From Nostoc sp. UHCC 0302 (GTDB lineage: Bacteria; Cyanobacteriota; Cyanobacteriia; Cyanobacteriales; Nostocaceae): a DNA stretch of 64,000 nt. The stretch's first letter is position 1. Every line of letters begins with the position of its first letter. Positions 28,010-42,393 of this stretch are shown here, one piece after another. Location: the NCBI RefSeq assembly GCF_038096175.1, contig NZ_CP151099.1, positions 622,501 to 686,500 of the forward strand, in the 5' to 3' direction. The notes under the pieces are model-generated. The model was given only the letters and a program-made list of their open reading frames with translations. It made no database searches and was not told the DNA's origin. The translations under genes and the position numbers were made by a program.

Positions 28010-28807
28010 ATGAAACACCTAAAATCCCGTTCCCAAGACCTACGGAGTTTGTTTGAGAACAACATCACAATTGAATATGTGGCAGAACCCCTAAAAGCTG
28101 TGCCAGATGAAGCACAGGTAACAGAGGTGCTAGATTGGATGGTGGCACAGGATTTTGATGTTATTGGCATTGAGGCGGGAGATTCCATTAGTGGTTACGT
28201 AGAACGCTCCAGTTTGATGCAAGCAAAATCTGGCAAATGTAGCGACTATCAACGGGCGTTTCATCCTAAAGAACTGATTGCCATTTCCACCCCATTAATA
28301 AAATTACTCCCGATTTTGCAACAAACTCCCCGATTATTTGTCCTAGACTGCAATCAAGTAACTGGGATTGTTACTTGTGGAGATTTGCAGAAAGCACCTG
28401 CCCGAATGTTACTGTTTGGCTTGGTGACGCTGCTAGAAATGAATCTGTTGCGACTAGTGCGGCTTTACTATCCCCAAGATTCCTGGCAGCAAGTCCTCAA
28501 AAGAGAGCGTTTAGTAGTCGCTCAAAGGCTATGGCGAGAAAGCCAGGAAAGAAACGAAGCCACGGATTTGTTAGATTATCTGCAATTCTGCGATAAACGA
28601 GAGTTAGTTTTAAATCAACCAGAACTCCTTCAGCAACTGGGACTAAAGTCGAAGCGGTTTGGCGAGCGCTTCCTCAAATCTGCTGAACAGTTACGAAACC
28701 GATTAGCTCACGCCCAAAATTTAGTTAGTGGTTCCTCTTGGACAGAGTTGATTTCTCTAGCAGAAGCAATGGAGACGCTTTTAATTCGCTGCGAGGATGT
28801 TGAGTAA
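28010..28807 (+). CDS. CBS-domain protein with C-terminal HEPN-like helical domain
   Basis: A 265-residue soluble protein. The first about 130 residues form a CBS pair (VPDEAQVTEVLDWMVAQDFDVIGI..., then LFVLDCNQVTGIVTCGDLQ). The helical C-terminal part has a conserved RNRLAH motif (R229-N230...H234), which fits the Rx4-6H motif of HEPN domains, many of which are RNases in toxin-antitoxin and defence systems. CBS domains usually sense adenine nucleotides, so nucleotide-gated RNA cleavage is a possible role; this is inference. No partner gene is adjacent: the next gene is on the other strand. Confidence 0.68.
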   Translation: MKHLKSRSQDLRSLFENNITIEYVAEPLKAVPDEAQVTEVLDWMVAQDFDVIGIEAGDSISGYVERSSLMQAKSGKCSDYQRAFHPKELIAISTPLIKLLPILQQTPRLFVLDCNQVTGIVTCGDLQKAPARMLLFGLVTLLEMNLLRLVRLYYPQDSWQQVLKRERLVVAQRLWRESQERNEATDLLDYLQFCDKRELVLNQPELLQQLGLKSKRFGERFLKSAEQLRNRLAHAQNLVSGSSWTELISLAEAMETLLIRCEDVE

Positions 28808-28992
28808 AATGATCACCCCTTCTCTTGCAAAGACCAAAGCGAACTGCTCAGACTTCTCTCAAAGTTCAAATGTAACTACTGCAACTATTGATAGTTCTGT
28901 CAAGTCTACACTTGTAGATAAATTTTAGTAGTCCCTGGCTCAATTCTTTTAATAGAGTAAAAGTTACAATCTACGTCAATATAATTTAGCTA

Positions 28993-29547
28993 TTAACGCG
29001 GCTTTTGAAGCGCATCGCTTAACTGAGTTCCTGTATAATTGGGAACCCAACCTTCTACAGTAGCGAAATAACGTACTGCTTTGAAGTGCAACGATACGGA
29101 AGGGCTACACCAATGCTCTACTCCAGCGGGGATGTAGAGATAGTCTTGTGCGTGAACTAAAAGCTGTATCTGGCTGCCATCAGCTCGCACAAAACCATAA
29201 ATCATCTCTCCGGCCAAGACGTAAATAGGTTCAGCGGTAGTGTGAGTATGGTAACGGCTATAGGTTGCTATCAATGCCTGGAGATTAGGCGAACCTGGAT
29301 GCACATTCAGCAAATCACACCAGAGAGAGCCATTTTCTTGCAGGATAAATTCGAAGACGCTGTTATGAAGTTCTAAAATATAGAGCTTCTCAGAGGATGT
29401 TACAACGTCTTGGTCTATCAAGTTTGGGAAAAGGAGGGATGTTCCTGGATCGTAGTGTCTGAGTTGTATGCCTAGAAGGGCAAGTTCACGAACTATCTCG
29501 TCTAAATCACTCTCGATTGTACCGTCGTCAAGTAGTAGGGTCGCCAT
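28993..29547 (-). CDS. mtnD: Cupin, acireductone dioxygenase-like (methionine salvage)
   Basis: A 184-residue single-domain cupin. The metal-site motif RYHTHTTAEPIYVLAGE, followed by VHAQDYLYIPAGVEHW, follows the acireductone dioxygenase pattern of two closely spaced histidines, a glutamate and a later histidine. The usual family length is about 180 residues. The enzyme would oxidise the acireductone of the methionine salvage pathway with Fe or Ni. Other salvage genes are not adjacent. Sequence around the metal site is close but not identical to well-known members, so a related cupin activity remains possible. Confidence 0.72.
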   Translation of the reverse strand: MATLLLDDGTIESDLDEIVRELALLGIQLRHYDPGTSLLFPNLIDQDVVTSSEKLYILELHNSVFEFILQENGSLWCDLLNVHPGSPNLQALIATYSRYHTHTTAEPIYVLAGEMIYGFVRADGSQIQLLVHAQDYLYIPAGVEHWCSPSVSLHFKAVRYFATVEGWVPNYTGTQLSDALQKPR

Positions 29548-29800
29548 GACAAAAGACTAATTAACTCTTAAGAAGAGTATACTTAACTTTACCTTAATAA
29601 GCCACTTTATCCGATAGACAAACTGGTGATTCTGTTTATTTAGTGTCTTTGATCTCTTGTGGTTAATGAATTAATTTGTGTTACCACTAAGACACTAAGA
29701 CACTAAGTAGAATCATTTACCAATGACAGGGATAAAAGCAGATTTTTGACTCACCTGGAAAGGACTATTTACCCTATACCCATTTTCTAGTGAGGTTTAT

Positions 29801-30670
29801 TTATTGGAGTTTAATCACACGACGACGTAGTAGGGCGCTGATTCCTGCAATCATTCCTAAACCTAAAATAGTTCCAGGCTCTGGTACTCTGACTTTCTTT
29901 CTAGCCACTACCTTATAATCAGGGCCATCGTAATTTTCTGAGTCTTTGTTAGCTTGGCTCTTGGCTATAATTTGAATCCCACTGAGAGAATCAACACCCA
30001 ATTGACTAAGGTTAACTCCCCAAGAGCCAACATCTTGAGAACTAGAAATTTCTGTGGTGTCAATTGAGTAGCCTGCATCAATTTGTTGAAATCTGGACAG
30101 TTTTAAGAATTTGCCAACTAATTTTCCACTGCTATCAATCGCTTGAACACCTAAGTCACTATTCTTGCCGCGTTCCCAAAAGAACAAGTTGTCTAACCCA
30201 GTATCATCTTTTTGAATATCGCTATCGAAAAATAGGTTAATTTTAGAAGCACCATCATCTTCTGTATCGATAAGATTATTTAAATTACGGTTACCTAATA
30301 AAGCAGTAATTTGGCTATTAGTTGGATTATTTAGCCCAGAAACAGGCACAGGAGCTGTGGCATTATCTCCTTTATCTGTACTGCCAGCTCCAGTATTATT
30401 ATTACGTGGGCCAGGAGTGCTGGTATTTCCAGGTTTAACACCGATAATCGGTGTATTGGATAATATCTCGGCTGAGTTCACCAAAGAGAAATTATCAAAT
30501 GTGACTTGATTCTGAGTAATAGAATCTAACCAAATATCCCCTTTTGACGTATCTTCATCTTGAGTAAAATTTGTCTTGAAATTCGCGGCTTTGGCAGATG
30601 GTGAGATAGATAAATTTGTGCCAATAGCAAAAAATGTAAAGACAATACAAGATGCAAGTTGTAATCTCAT
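29801..30670 (-). CDS. PEP-CTERM sorting-domain exported protein
   Basis: A 289-residue exported protein. A signal peptide (about 1-28, ending SPSAKA) is followed by a low-complexity middle (Asn/Gly/Thr-rich) and a C-terminal PEP-CTERM tag: VPEPGTILGLG, a hydrophobic helix, and the basic end LLRRRVIKLQ. Such tags direct sorting by exosortase-type systems in cyanobacteria. No exosortase gene is in the window. The passenger has no recognised catalytic domain. Confidence 0.82.
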   Translation of the reverse strand: MRLQLASCIVFTFFAIGTNLSISPSAKAANFKTNFTQDEDTSKGDIWLDSITQNQVTFDNFSLVNSAEILSNTPIIGVKPGNTSTPGPRNNNTGAGSTDKGDNATAPVPVSGLNNPTNSQITALLGNRNLNNLIDTEDDGASKINLFFDSDIQKDDTGLDNLFFWERGKNSDLGVQAIDSSGKLVGKFLKLSRFQQIDAGYSIDTTEISSSQDVGSWGVNLSQLGVDSLSGIQIIAKSQANKDSENYDGPDYKVVARKKVRVPEPGTILGLGMIAGISALLRRRVIKLQ

Positions 30671-30785
30671 AATTTTTACCTAAAAAGCACCTGATAATCA
30701 AATACACAGTAAATATCCCACATACTTGGAGTAAATCTAATACCCCACATTCCGCTCTTTAAACTGGCACATATTCATTGAAAAA

Positions 30786-30820
30786 GAATTCTGAATTCTG
30801 ACTTCTGAATTCTGAATTCA
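30786..30820. repeat. AATTCTGA/ACTTCTGA short repeats
   Basis: Four near-identical units of 8-9 bases (GAATTCTG, GAATTCTGACTTCTG) lie between the PEP-CTERM gene and the divergent photolyase gene. Confidence 0.7.
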
Positions 30821-30903
30821 GTAAGAGAAATTTGTCGGCAGAATGATGCTCAATAGTACCGCTAGCGTTTAAGCTAGTACGGGTGAACTAACTTCAGCAG
30901 AGA

Positions 30904-32343
30904 ATGTCTGACTTAATTCTGTTTTGGCATCGTCGTGATTTACGTGTTTCTGACAATACAGGGCTGGCTGCGGCAAGACGGCAGAGTCCCAGAGTCGTGG
31001 GTGTGTTTTGCCTTGATCCAAATCTACTTGAACGGGATGATATTGCGCCAGTGAGAGTGACTTACATGATTGGCTGTTTGCAGAAACTACAAGAGCGATA
31101 TGCCCAAGCTGGTAGCCAACTGTTAATACTCCACGCTAATCCTGTGCAAGCGATACCAGCTTTAGCAGAGGCTTTGAAAGCCAAAGCTGTTTTTTGGAAC
31201 TGGGATGTAGAACCGTATTCGCAAGAACGCGATCGCAATATTATCAATTCTCTCAAAGAAAAAGGCATTCAATTTCTTCCCCAAAATTGGGATCAAATTC
31301 TTCACTCACCAGAGGAAATCCGCACAGGTTCAAATCAGCCCTACACTGTTTACACGCCCTTCTGGAAAAATTGGAGTAGTAAACCAAAGGCTAGTCCAGT
31401 AGAAACTCTGCAAAATGCTGAAGGATTAACAGAAACTGAACAGGAAATTGCCAAGCAAGCAGGCGCAAAGACACTACCATCAGCTAAAGATTTAGGATTT
31501 ATTTGGGATGGTGGACTGGTTATTCCACCAGGAGAAGCGGCGGCGCAAGCAAGGCTAGAGGAATTTACTAGTAGAGCAATCACCGAATACCAAGAACAGC
31601 GTAATTTCCCAGCTGTTGACGGAACATCGCAACTGAGTGCAGCTTTTAAATTTGGTGTAATTGGGATTCGCACTGCTTGGCAAGCCACAATAGAAGCATT
31701 AGAAAACAGCCGCAGTGAAGAAGTCAAAACTAATATTCGCACATGGCAGCAAGAACTGGCTTGGCGAGAATTTTATCAACACGCCATGTATAATTTTCCC
31801 GAATTAGCTGATGGTGCTTACCGCGAGATATTCAAAAGCTTCCCTTGGCAAACCAACGAAGAACATTTCCAAGCTTGGTGTGAAGGTAGAACTGGCTATC
31901 CCATCGTAGATGCTGCAATGCGGCAAATGAATGAAATCGGCTGGATGCATAATCGCTGCCGAATGATTGTCGCCAGTTTCCTGACTAAAGATTTGCTGAT
32001 TAATCCCCAATTGGGAGAAAAATACTTTATGCAGAAGCTGATTGATGGCGATTTATCTGCCAATAATGGCGGCTGGCAATGGAGTGCTTCTAGCGGCATG
32101 GATCCCAAACCTGTACGAATTTTCAACCCAGCCAGTCAAGCGCAAAAGTTTGATCCAGATGGGGAATATATTCGGCAATGGGTATCAGAATTGCGGTCTA
32201 TGGATACAGAATATTTAGTTACTGGTAAAATTTCACCTTTAGAACGCCACGCTGTTGGCTATCCTGACCCAATTGTGGATCATAAAGTACAGCAACAGCA
32301 GTTTAAATTGCGTTATCAACAGCAAAAAGGGGCAATGGCATAA
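30904..32343 (+). CDS. phrA: Deoxyribodipyrimidine photolyase (class I CPD photolyase)
   Basis: A 479-residue light-driven DNA repair enzyme that splits cyclobutane pyrimidine dimers with FADH-. The N-terminal antenna-binding domain starts [17 protein letters not shown]. The FAD domain contains [44 protein letters not shown] and [16 protein letters not shown]. The similarity is to the 8-HDF-type photolyases known in cyanobacteria. Starts at ATG 30904. A 21-bp repeat array lies beyond the stop. Confidence 0.93.
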   Translation: MSDLILFWHRRDLRVSDNTGLAAARRQSPRVVGVFCLDPNLLERDDIAPVRVTYMIGCLQKLQERYAQAGSQLLILHANPVQAIPALAEALKAKAVFWNWDVEPYSQERDRNIINSLKEKGIQFLPQNWDQILHSPEEIRTGSNQPYTVYTPFWKNWSSKPKASPVETLQNAEGLTETEQEIAKQAGAKTLPSAKDLGFIWDGGLVIPPGEAAAQARLEEFTSRAITEYQEQRNFPAVDGTSQLSAAFKFGVIGIRTAWQATIEALENSRSEEVKTNIRTWQQELAWREFYQHAMYNFPELADGAYREIFKSFPWQTNEEHFQAWCEGRTGYPIVDAAMRQMNEIGWMHNRCRMIVASFLTKDLLINPQLGEKYFMQKLIDGDLSANNGGWQWSASSGMDPKPVRIFNPASQAQKFDPDGEYIRQWVSELRSMDTEYLVTGKISPLERHAVGYPDPIVDHKVQQQQFKLRYQQQKGAMA

Positions 32344-32562
32344 AAGAGGTGGTCTTCCCTTGCCCACTGCCGCTTATTTGCATTAACTTTAACGTGAGTT
32401 TGACGGTTAGAAAAAGGTAAAAAGCTTGCTATGTAGGGATTGGCACAACTGGGCATCACAAAGGCGATCGCACTTGATTGAGTGAGAATCGGTAAAAAAG
32501 TCACAAAATTAATTTGATGGCTGGTAATCGTGCTTATACTTATTTGCCTAAAAAACTTTCAA

Positions 32563-32933
32563 TTGATATTTCCCAAAAGTTTTACCTGTACTACCTCCTG
32601 CCATTTTTTAGCCTTGTCGAATTCATGTTAAACAACTGCCCGAATTCAATAAACGACTGCCCGAATTCAATAAACGACTGCCCGAATTCAATAAACGACT
32701 GCCCGAATTCAATAAACGACTGCCCGAATTCAATAAACAACTGCCCGAATTCAATAAACGACTGCCCGAATTCAATAAATGACTGCCCGAATTCAATAAA
32801 CGACTGCCCGAATTCAATAAACGACTGCCTAAATTCAATAAACGACTGCCCGAATTCAATAAACGACTGATTGATATTTACCCAAAAGATTTGCCTGCAT
32901 TACTTCCTGCCGTTTTCTAATCGTCGAACTCAC
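32563..32933. repeat. 21-bp tandem array (11 copies) flanked by imperfect ~62-bp direct repeats
   Basis: Eleven copies of a 21-base unit beginning CTGCCCGAATTCAATAAACG fill 32636-32866 with few changes (variants at copies 5, 7 and 10). The sequence before it (32563-32625, starting TTGATATTTCCCAAAAG) is repeated after it (32871-32933, starting TTGATATTTACCCAAAAG) with about 80% identity by eye. The frame running through it encodes a CPNSIND heptapeptide series but has no sign of being a gene. Each unit carries an EcoRI-type GAATTC palindrome. Confidence 0.9.
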
Positions 32934-32955
32934 GTAACTTTAAAGTGAAATGGTA

Positions 32956-34362
32956 TTAGCGCCCGATTTCGACATCTTCGAGGATGCCGAGTGCGTCGGG
33001 GATGAGAACGGCTGCGGAGTAGTAGGCGGTGACAAGGTAAGACATGATTGCCTTTTCGCTGATACCCATGAAGCGAACGGACAGACTCGGTTGGTATTCA
33101 TCGGGGATACCCGTTTGATGTAGACCGATCACGCCTTGGTCTTCCTCACCAGTGCGGAGTATCAAGATAGAACTAGTCTGGTTCTTGGTAATTGGGATCT
33201 TGTTACAAGGAAAAATTGGTACATTGCGCCATGTGATTATCTTACTCCCATCCATATCAATAGTTGATGGATAGATGCCCCGACGGTTGCACTCCCGACC
33301 AAAGGCTGCAATAGTACGGGGGTGAGCCAGGAAAAACTTCGACTTCCGCCGACGGGTGACCAGTTCATCAAGGTCATCAGGAGTAGGGGGGCCGCTACGG
33401 GTGTAGATGCGCTGTTTGAGATCGGCGTTGTGTAGCAAGCCAAATTCGCGATTGTTGATCAACTCGTACTCTTGACGTTCCCGCAACGCCTCGATAGTCA
33501 GCCGCAGTTGTTCTTGTGTCTGGTCGAACGGTTCATTGTATAGATCCGCAACGCGATTATTTACACGCAACACAGTCTGAGCAATGCTTAATTGATATTC
33601 GCGGGGTGAGAGTTCGTAGTCAACAAATGTTCCCGGTAACACTGTCTCTGTGCTATGACCGACTGACAGGGCGATCGCAGCTTCTCCATACTTATTTTGT
33701 GGAAGTTCTGCGCGATTCCGAAACTGCTCAACCTGCGACTGTAACGCCTGCGACTGATTGAGGAGTTCCCCAAATGCCTGTTGTGGTAGCGCCAATACTG
33801 TGCATTGGGTCACAGCTTGGATTGTGAACTTCCAAGTACTTTCTGACTGCACCAACACCTGCTCGCCAAAATAATCACCGTCAGCCAGCATATCCAACAG
33901 AGGCTGCTCGTCATACTTGCCAACACCAATCTTGTTTACCTTGCCATGTGCGATTAAAAAAAGCTGATTGGCTGGCTGACCTGACTGCACTATAATTTCA
34001 CCAGGTGCGAACTCCTGCTGAACAAACCTACCCGCTAACGCAGTCAATACCTCGGTGTCGTCAAAGCCTCGCAACAATGGCAACTCACCAAGTTCCTGGG
34101 GAATTACCTGCACCTCAGCTCCAACGTTAGAGAAACTCAACCGCCCATCACCCACGGTATAGGTCAACCGACGGTTGACTCTATAGGTGCCACCCTTTGT
34201 CTGCACCCACGGCAACATCTTCAACAACCACCGCGAGGTAATTTCCTGCGTCTGCGGTGCAGATTTAGTTGTTTTGGACAAATTACGCGCAGCATCTTTA
34301 CTCAAACTCAGTTGAGGTTGCCCACCCTCAACATTTAAGTTCGATTCAATAAAATCCGTCAT
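32956..34362 (-). CDS. Family 2B encapsulin shell protein with inserted cyclic-nucleotide-binding-like domain (second shell gene)
   Basis: A 468-residue protein, one of two paralogues that follow geosmin synthase. The N-terminal arm and the C-terminal half ([62 protein letters not shown]... to [10 protein letters not shown]) are of the SrpI/Family 2 encapsulin type, a virus-derived HK97 fold. A cyclic-nucleotide-binding-like domain is inserted at about 95-205 ([18 protein letters not shown]...[10 protein letters not shown]). In that domain the usual phosphate-binding arginine is not evident ([12 protein letters not shown]). The protein should self-assemble into a shell, with the synthase as cargo. 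Start ATG 34360-34362, with GAGG eight bases before it. A 417-base gap separates it from the other shell gene. Confidence 0.85.
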   Translation of the reverse strand: MTDFIESNLNVEGGQPQLSLSKDAARNLSKTTKSAPQTQEITSRWLLKMLPWVQTKGGTYRVNRRLTYTVGDGRLSFSNVGAEVQVIPQELGELPLLRGFDDTEVLTALAGRFVQQEFAPGEIIVQSGQPANQLFLIAHGKVNKIGVGKYDEQPLLDMLADGDYFGEQVLVQSESTWKFTIQAVTQCTVLALPQQAFGELLNQSQALQSQVEQFRNRAELPQNKYGEAAIALSVGHSTETVLPGTFVDYELSPREYQLSIAQTVLRVNNRVADLYNEPFDQTQEQLRLTIEALRERQEYELINNREFGLLHNADLKQRIYTRSGPPTPDDLDELVTRRRKSKFFLAHPRTIAAFGRECNRRGIYPSTIDMDGSKIITWRNVPIFPCNKIPITKNQTSSILILRTGEEDQGVIGLHQTGIPDEYQPSLSVRFMGISEKAIMSYLVTAYYSAAVLIPDALGILEDVEIGR

Positions 34363-34365
34363 CAC

Positions 34366-34782
34366 CTCATCCTCTAGTTACTAAGTAAAAATGTGTCAAC
34401 TGGCACATATACTTCAATTGCAACTGACAGCCTTTTGCAGGTAAATAGACCACGCAGTAGGGGTACAGCATTGCTGTACCGAATGGCACTAAGTTAAGCG
34501 TAAACCCTTTATATAACTGGATGAGAGGGTGTGGGGTTGCAGGTTTGGGAAATGAAGAAAATGTTGAACTCCTTGACGCAACTAAAGTTTAATTGTCTTA
34601 AACACTACACCCTACCCCCTACCCCCAACACCCTGCCAAGCGCGAGGTTTCACGTTTTCAAGCGTGACATTCATTGCTGTACCCTTACCAATATCTGTGG
34701 TTCAATTAACTGAAAGTTGCTTGCTTGTAAGCTCTGATTTATCAGTCTTAGATGCCAGTTGCGTAAGTTCTGTCACAAATAT
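34366..34782. other. 417-base gap between the two shell genes
   Basis: Contains an inverted repeat around GGGGTACAGCATTGCTGTACC (34457-34477) and CCC(C)TACCCCC-type short repeats near 34610-34630. No protein gene is supported. A separate promoter for the second shell gene could lie here. Confidence 0.5.
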
Positions 34783-36192
34783 TTAGCGCCCGATTTCGAC
34801 ATCTTCGAGGATGCCGAGTGCATCAGGGACGAGGACGGCTGTGGAATAGTAGGCGGTAACGAGGTAAGAGATGATCGCCTTTTCGTCGATGCCCATAAAG
34901 CGGACAGATAGACTGGGTTGGTATTCATCGGGGATACCGGTTTGATGTAAGCCGATCACCCCTTGTTTTTCCAGACCTGTACGGAGCAAAAGGATAGAAC
35001 TGGTGCGGTTATTGGTGATGGGGATTTTGCTGGAAGGAAAGATGGGTACGCCGCGCCAAGCTGTAACCTGAACGCCGTTTATATCTATACTATTTGGATA
35101 GACACCTAGGCGGTTGGCCTCCCGACCGAAAGCAGCGATCGTCCGGGGGTGGGCTAGGAAGAATGTTGGCTCCTTCCATACTGTAGCCAACAACTCGTCG
35201 AGGTCGTCAGGTGTGGGTGCGCCAGTGCGGCTATAGATGCGCTGTTTGAGATCAGCATTGTGCAGTAAGCCGAATTCGCGGTTGTTGAGTAATTCGTGTT
35301 CTTGACGTTCCCGTAATGACTCGATAGTCAGCCGCAGTTGTTCTTCTGTCTGGTTGTACGGTTCATTGTATAGGTCGGCGACACGGGTACTTACTCGCAA
35401 TACCGTTTGGGCGATGCTCAACTCATATTCACGGGGTCTAAGTTCGTAATCGGCGAAGGTTCCCGCTAAGGTCGTTTCTTGGGGATGATCGGCTGTTAGC
35501 TCAATGGCGGCTTCACCCTCGGCATTCTTTGGTCGGTTGAGGCGATCGCGGAACCGATCGACATGAGCTTGCAATGCGTCGGACTGAGCGATCCGCCTCT
35601 CAAACGCCTGTTGAGGGAGCGACAAAACTATGGTTCTGGTAATCGCCTTCAGGGTGTACTGCCAGGTGTCCTCGGATCGCACCACAGTTTCATCGCCGAA
35701 ATGGTCGCCGTCGGCTAGTACATCGTAGACGATCTGCTCGCCATACTTGCCAAGACCAATCTTGTTCACCTTCCCACGAGCAATTAGAATCACGCGATCA
35801 GCTGGCTGACCAATCTCAACAATCACATCGTCTGGGGCGTACTCCTGCTGCTCAAACTGGTTTGCCAAGTCGGTCAACACGCCAACGTCCTCAAACCCCC
35901 GCAGCAATGGCAATTCAGTAAGTTCTTGGGGAATTACCTGCACCGTCGCTCCGGTGTTGGTGAAAGTCACCCGCCCATCACCCACGGTATAACTTAACCG
36001 ACGGTTGACTCGAAAGGCGCCACCCTTTGTCTGCACCCACGGCAACAGCTTCAACAACCATCGGGACGTAATTTCCTGCGTCTGCGGTGCAGATTTGGCC
36101 GTTGTCGCCAAATTACGCGCCGCTGCTGTACTCAAACTTAGTTGTGGCTGCCGATCTTCAACATTCAAATTGGGGTCGTTAGAATACGTCAC
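34783..36192 (-). CDS. Family 2B encapsulin shell protein with inserted cyclic-nucleotide-binding-like domain (first shell gene)
   Basis: A 469-residue paralogue of the neighbouring shell protein, with the same order of parts and roughly 70% identity by eye. The N-terminal arm is [16 protein letters not shown], followed by [22 protein letters not shown], the inserted nucleotide-binding-like domain (about 96-206, [18 protein letters not shown]...[10 protein letters not shown]), and the HK97-type C-terminal half ending [10 protein letters not shown]. Start is GTG 36190-36192, with GGAGG eight bases upstream. It lies 120 bases after geosmin synthase on the same strand, so the two are probably co-transcribed. 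Two different shell proteins in one cluster point to a mixed two-component shell. Confidence 0.87.
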   Translation of the reverse strand: MTYSNDPNLNVEDRQPQLSLSTAAARNLATTAKSAPQTQEITSRWLLKLLPWVQTKGGAFRVNRRLSYTVGDGRVTFTNTGATVQVIPQELTELPLLRGFEDVGVLTDLANQFEQQEYAPDDVIVEIGQPADRVILIARGKVNKIGLGKYGEQIVYDVLADGDHFGDETVVRSEDTWQYTLKAITRTIVLSLPQQAFERRIAQSDALQAHVDRFRDRLNRPKNAEGEAAIELTADHPQETTLAGTFADYELRPREYELSIAQTVLRVSTRVADLYNEPYNQTEEQLRLTIESLRERQEHELLNNREFGLLHNADLKQRIYSRTGAPTPDDLDELLATVWKEPTFFLAHPRTIAAFGREANRLGVYPNSIDINGVQVTAWRGVPIFPSSKIPITNNRTSSILLLRTGLEKQGVIGLHQTGIPDEYQPSLSVRFMGIDEKAIISYLVTAYYSTAVLVPDALGILEDVEIGR

Positions 36193-36312
36193 AACTTAAT
36201 CCTCCACTTTTTAGTTACTAGAAAAAAAATCAAACCTTACCTGATGACTCCTCAGCAAGGAACTCAAAGCCGCAAAATTTATCAAAACAGCGATATTGGC
36301 GTCAGTCGTGAC

Positions 36313-40498
<4,186 letters not shown>

Positions 40499-40816
40499 AT
40501 GGCAACTAAAAAGCAATTTGACAGCTTTGAAGAGATGCTATCTGCTTCTGATGTACCTGTATTAGTAGATTTTTACGCTGACTGGTGTGGCCCTTGTCAA
40601 ATGATGGTGCCAATTTTAGAGCAAGTCAATGCCCAACTTAAAGATCGTCTCCGTATAGTTAAAATTGATACTGAAAAGTACGGGACATTGGCAACTCAAT
40701 ATCAAATTAATGCCTTGCCAACGTTGATGCTGTTTAAGCAGGGTAAACCTGTGGATAAAATTGAGGGTGTGAGGCAAGCAGCGCAGTTGGTGGAATATCT
40801 ACAAACGAAAATTTAA
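40499..40816 (+). CDS. trxA: Thioredoxin
   Basis: A 105-residue thioredoxin with the complete active site DWCGPCQM and the cis-proline segment NALPTLMLFKQG. It reduces protein disulfides, fed by a thioredoxin reductase elsewhere. Start is ATG 40499; an upstream in-frame GTG (40490) is less likely. A terminator-like hairpin follows. Its relative at 16627 has CGPS in the same position. Confidence 0.93.
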   Translation: MATKKQFDSFEEMLSASDVPVLVDFYADWCGPCQMMVPILEQVNAQLKDRLRIVKIDTEKYGTLATQYQINALPTLMLFKQGKPVDKIEGVRQAAQLVEYLQTKI

Positions 40817-40886
40817 CCTACATCTACATATAGAACTTGGATTTTGCTTCCAAGAGATGCGAAATTTGAGTTTAGTGCTACAAACA

Positions 40887-40922
40887 GAAGTTGGAGAGGT
40901 AGAAACTACTCCAACTTCGGCT
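40887..40922 (+). terminator. Terminator-like hairpin after thioredoxin
   Basis: GAAGTTGGAG pairs with CTCCAACTTC (10 bp, 12-base loop), followed by GGCTTTCTT. It lies 70 bases past the thioredoxin stop. Confidence 0.6.
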
Positions 40923-41109
40923 TTCTTCCTCTACGAGAAGCGTAGCTATATCCGGCTCTCACAAGTTCACTTAGGTACAAGTGTTGGCAAATAAAATATT
41001 AAACTAATCTTAAGTATATATATTTATACGTCTTAAGAAAGTAGCTTATAAATTGATAATAGTGGCATTGTATAGATATCATAAATTATCTTGACTAGTG
41101 GGGCAAGCT

Positions 41110-41274
41110 ATGCAAAAAAAGCAGAAAACGCCTGACAGAGATGTCATTTGGACACAGATTGACTTTAATAAAGTTAAAAATAGAATAAATGAAGTGACTA
41201 GCCAGATTGAGAGGGTTATAAAAAAGTACAAGGTTCCCAATGAATCTGGTAGCTCAGATAAAAGAAAAAATTAA
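41110..41274 (+). CDS. Small basic protein, 54 residues, unknown
   Basis: An ATG-started frame of 54 codons ending at TAA 41272-41274. The sequence is strongly basic and helical (TQIDFNKVKNRINEVTSQIE, then RVIKKYKVPNESG), without cysteine or a membrane segment. The DNA around it is more AT-rich than the gene, and a GGGG near 41100 could be a weak ribosome-binding site. I do not recognise it; it may not be real. Confidence 0.45.
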   Translation: MQKKQKTPDRDVIWTQIDFNKVKNRINEVTSQIERVIKKYKVPNESGSSDKRKN

Positions 41275-41310
41275 GCTACTTGTGGGGCGATCGCTCCTCA
41301 TTTTTTTTGT

Positions 41311-42231
41311 TCAAGAACGCCTGACATTTAAACAACACCATTCTTTTCTTTTCCACAGAGTAGCAACGACCCAATCATGTTTTTCTAAAGCATCAGCCAC
41401 AGCTTTGGATTGATCAAGTAAAATTCCGCTAAATATAGCCCAAGTAGTTGGTTTGGCGATCGCAGTGATTTCTGGAATCAATTCAATAATCACATGAGCT
41501 AAAATATTGCAAACGATGCCGTCTACTGGGTTCTCAAGAAGTTTTGTCAAAACATCTACACTTCCCAGGGCTGGTTCTAAACGTTCGGCGCTAATGTCGT
41601 TGAGTGTGCGATTGCTGATAGTTGATTGCACTGCCAAAGGATCATTATCCACTGCATAGACTTTCTCGGCTCCTAGTAGCACCGCACCAATCGAAAGAAT
41701 ACCAGAGCCACAGCCAATATCCGCGATTACTAGACGTTCTTGTTTCTCGCTCTTATCCCCAAAAAGTGGGGGTAGTCCATTCAAGCGCATTTCCAAGGAT
41801 TCTAAACATAGCTGAGTGGTGGCATGAGTTCCAGTACCAAAAGCTACACCAGGGTCGAGACGGATGACTAACCGATCTGATGCTTCTGGTAACGGTAACC
41901 ACGCGGGGTTGATCAAAAAGCGATCGCCTATTTCCTGGGGATGCCAATATTGCTTCCAGCTAGTCGCCCAATCTTCTTCATCAATCAAATCCCAGTGCAG
42001 TGTAGGGGCTGAGAGTCCTACACACAGAGCATCTTGTCGCAACCACAGAGATAGCGCTGCTAAATCTAATAACTGCGCTTGAAATTGTGGCAGGTAAGCC
42101 TTCACCTGAGCAGAATTTCCTTTGCTTTCGCTAGCTGTGCCACGACAGCCAAAATTTTCCAGTCGCCAAAAGATAGAATCTTCTAGGTCTGGCTCACATA
42201 AAATCTTGAGTTCCCACCAAGTGTTTGTCAT
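41311..42231 (-). CDS. prmA: Ribosomal protein L11 methyltransferase
   Basis: A 306-residue SAM-dependent methyltransferase that trimethylates ribosomal protein L11. The N-terminal substrate-binding domain ([24 protein letters not shown]) precedes the Rossmann domain, with [22 protein letters not shown] and motif [29 protein letters not shown] gives the motif IV region. Length fits the family. It reads in the same direction as serA, with about 160 bases of repeats between. Confidence 0.93.
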   Translation of the reverse strand: MTNTWWELKILCEPDLEDSIFWRLENFGCRGTASESKGNSAQVKAYLPQFQAQLLDLAALSLWLRQDALCVGLSAPTLHWDLIDEEDWATSWKQYWHPQEIGDRFLINPAWLPLPEASDRLVIRLDPGVAFGTGTHATTQLCLESLEMRLNGLPPLFGDKSEKQERLVIADIGCGSGILSIGAVLLGAEKVYAVDNDPLAVQSTISNRTLNDISAERLEPALGSVDVLTKLLENPVDGIVCNILAHVIIELIPEITAIAKPTTWAIFSGILLDQSKAVADALEKHDWVVATLWKRKEWCCLNVRRS

Positions 42232-42236
42232 CTTTC

Positions 42237-42393
42237 AGTGCTGAGTGCTGAGTGCTGAGTGCTGAGTGCTGAGTGCTGAGTTTAAAAGAGTTAAGAGTTA
42301 AGAGTTAAGAGTTTTCATGTTTAACTTCTAACTCCTCACTACTCACTCTTAACTTTTCTTCACTCAGCACTCACTACTCAGCACTCAGCACTC
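42237..42393. repeat. Heptamer tandem repeats in inverted arrangement
   Basis: Five to six copies of the 7-base unit GTGCTGA at 42238-42281, then GAGTTAA heptamers at 42284-42312, then the complementary ACTCTTAAC and CAGCACT units at 42340-42393. The two sides are inverted and could pair over about 40-50 bases. They lie between serA and prmA and overlap the serA 3' end by a few bases. Confidence 0.85.

Noticed and set aside
32514-32870. 118-codon frame with CPNSIND repeats
   Set aside because: Produced by the 21-bp array; no gene-like start, and the opposite strand is equally open.
32563-32933. CRISPR array at the 21-bp repeats
   Set aside because: Repeats are directly adjacent with no unique spacers, and no cas genes are near.
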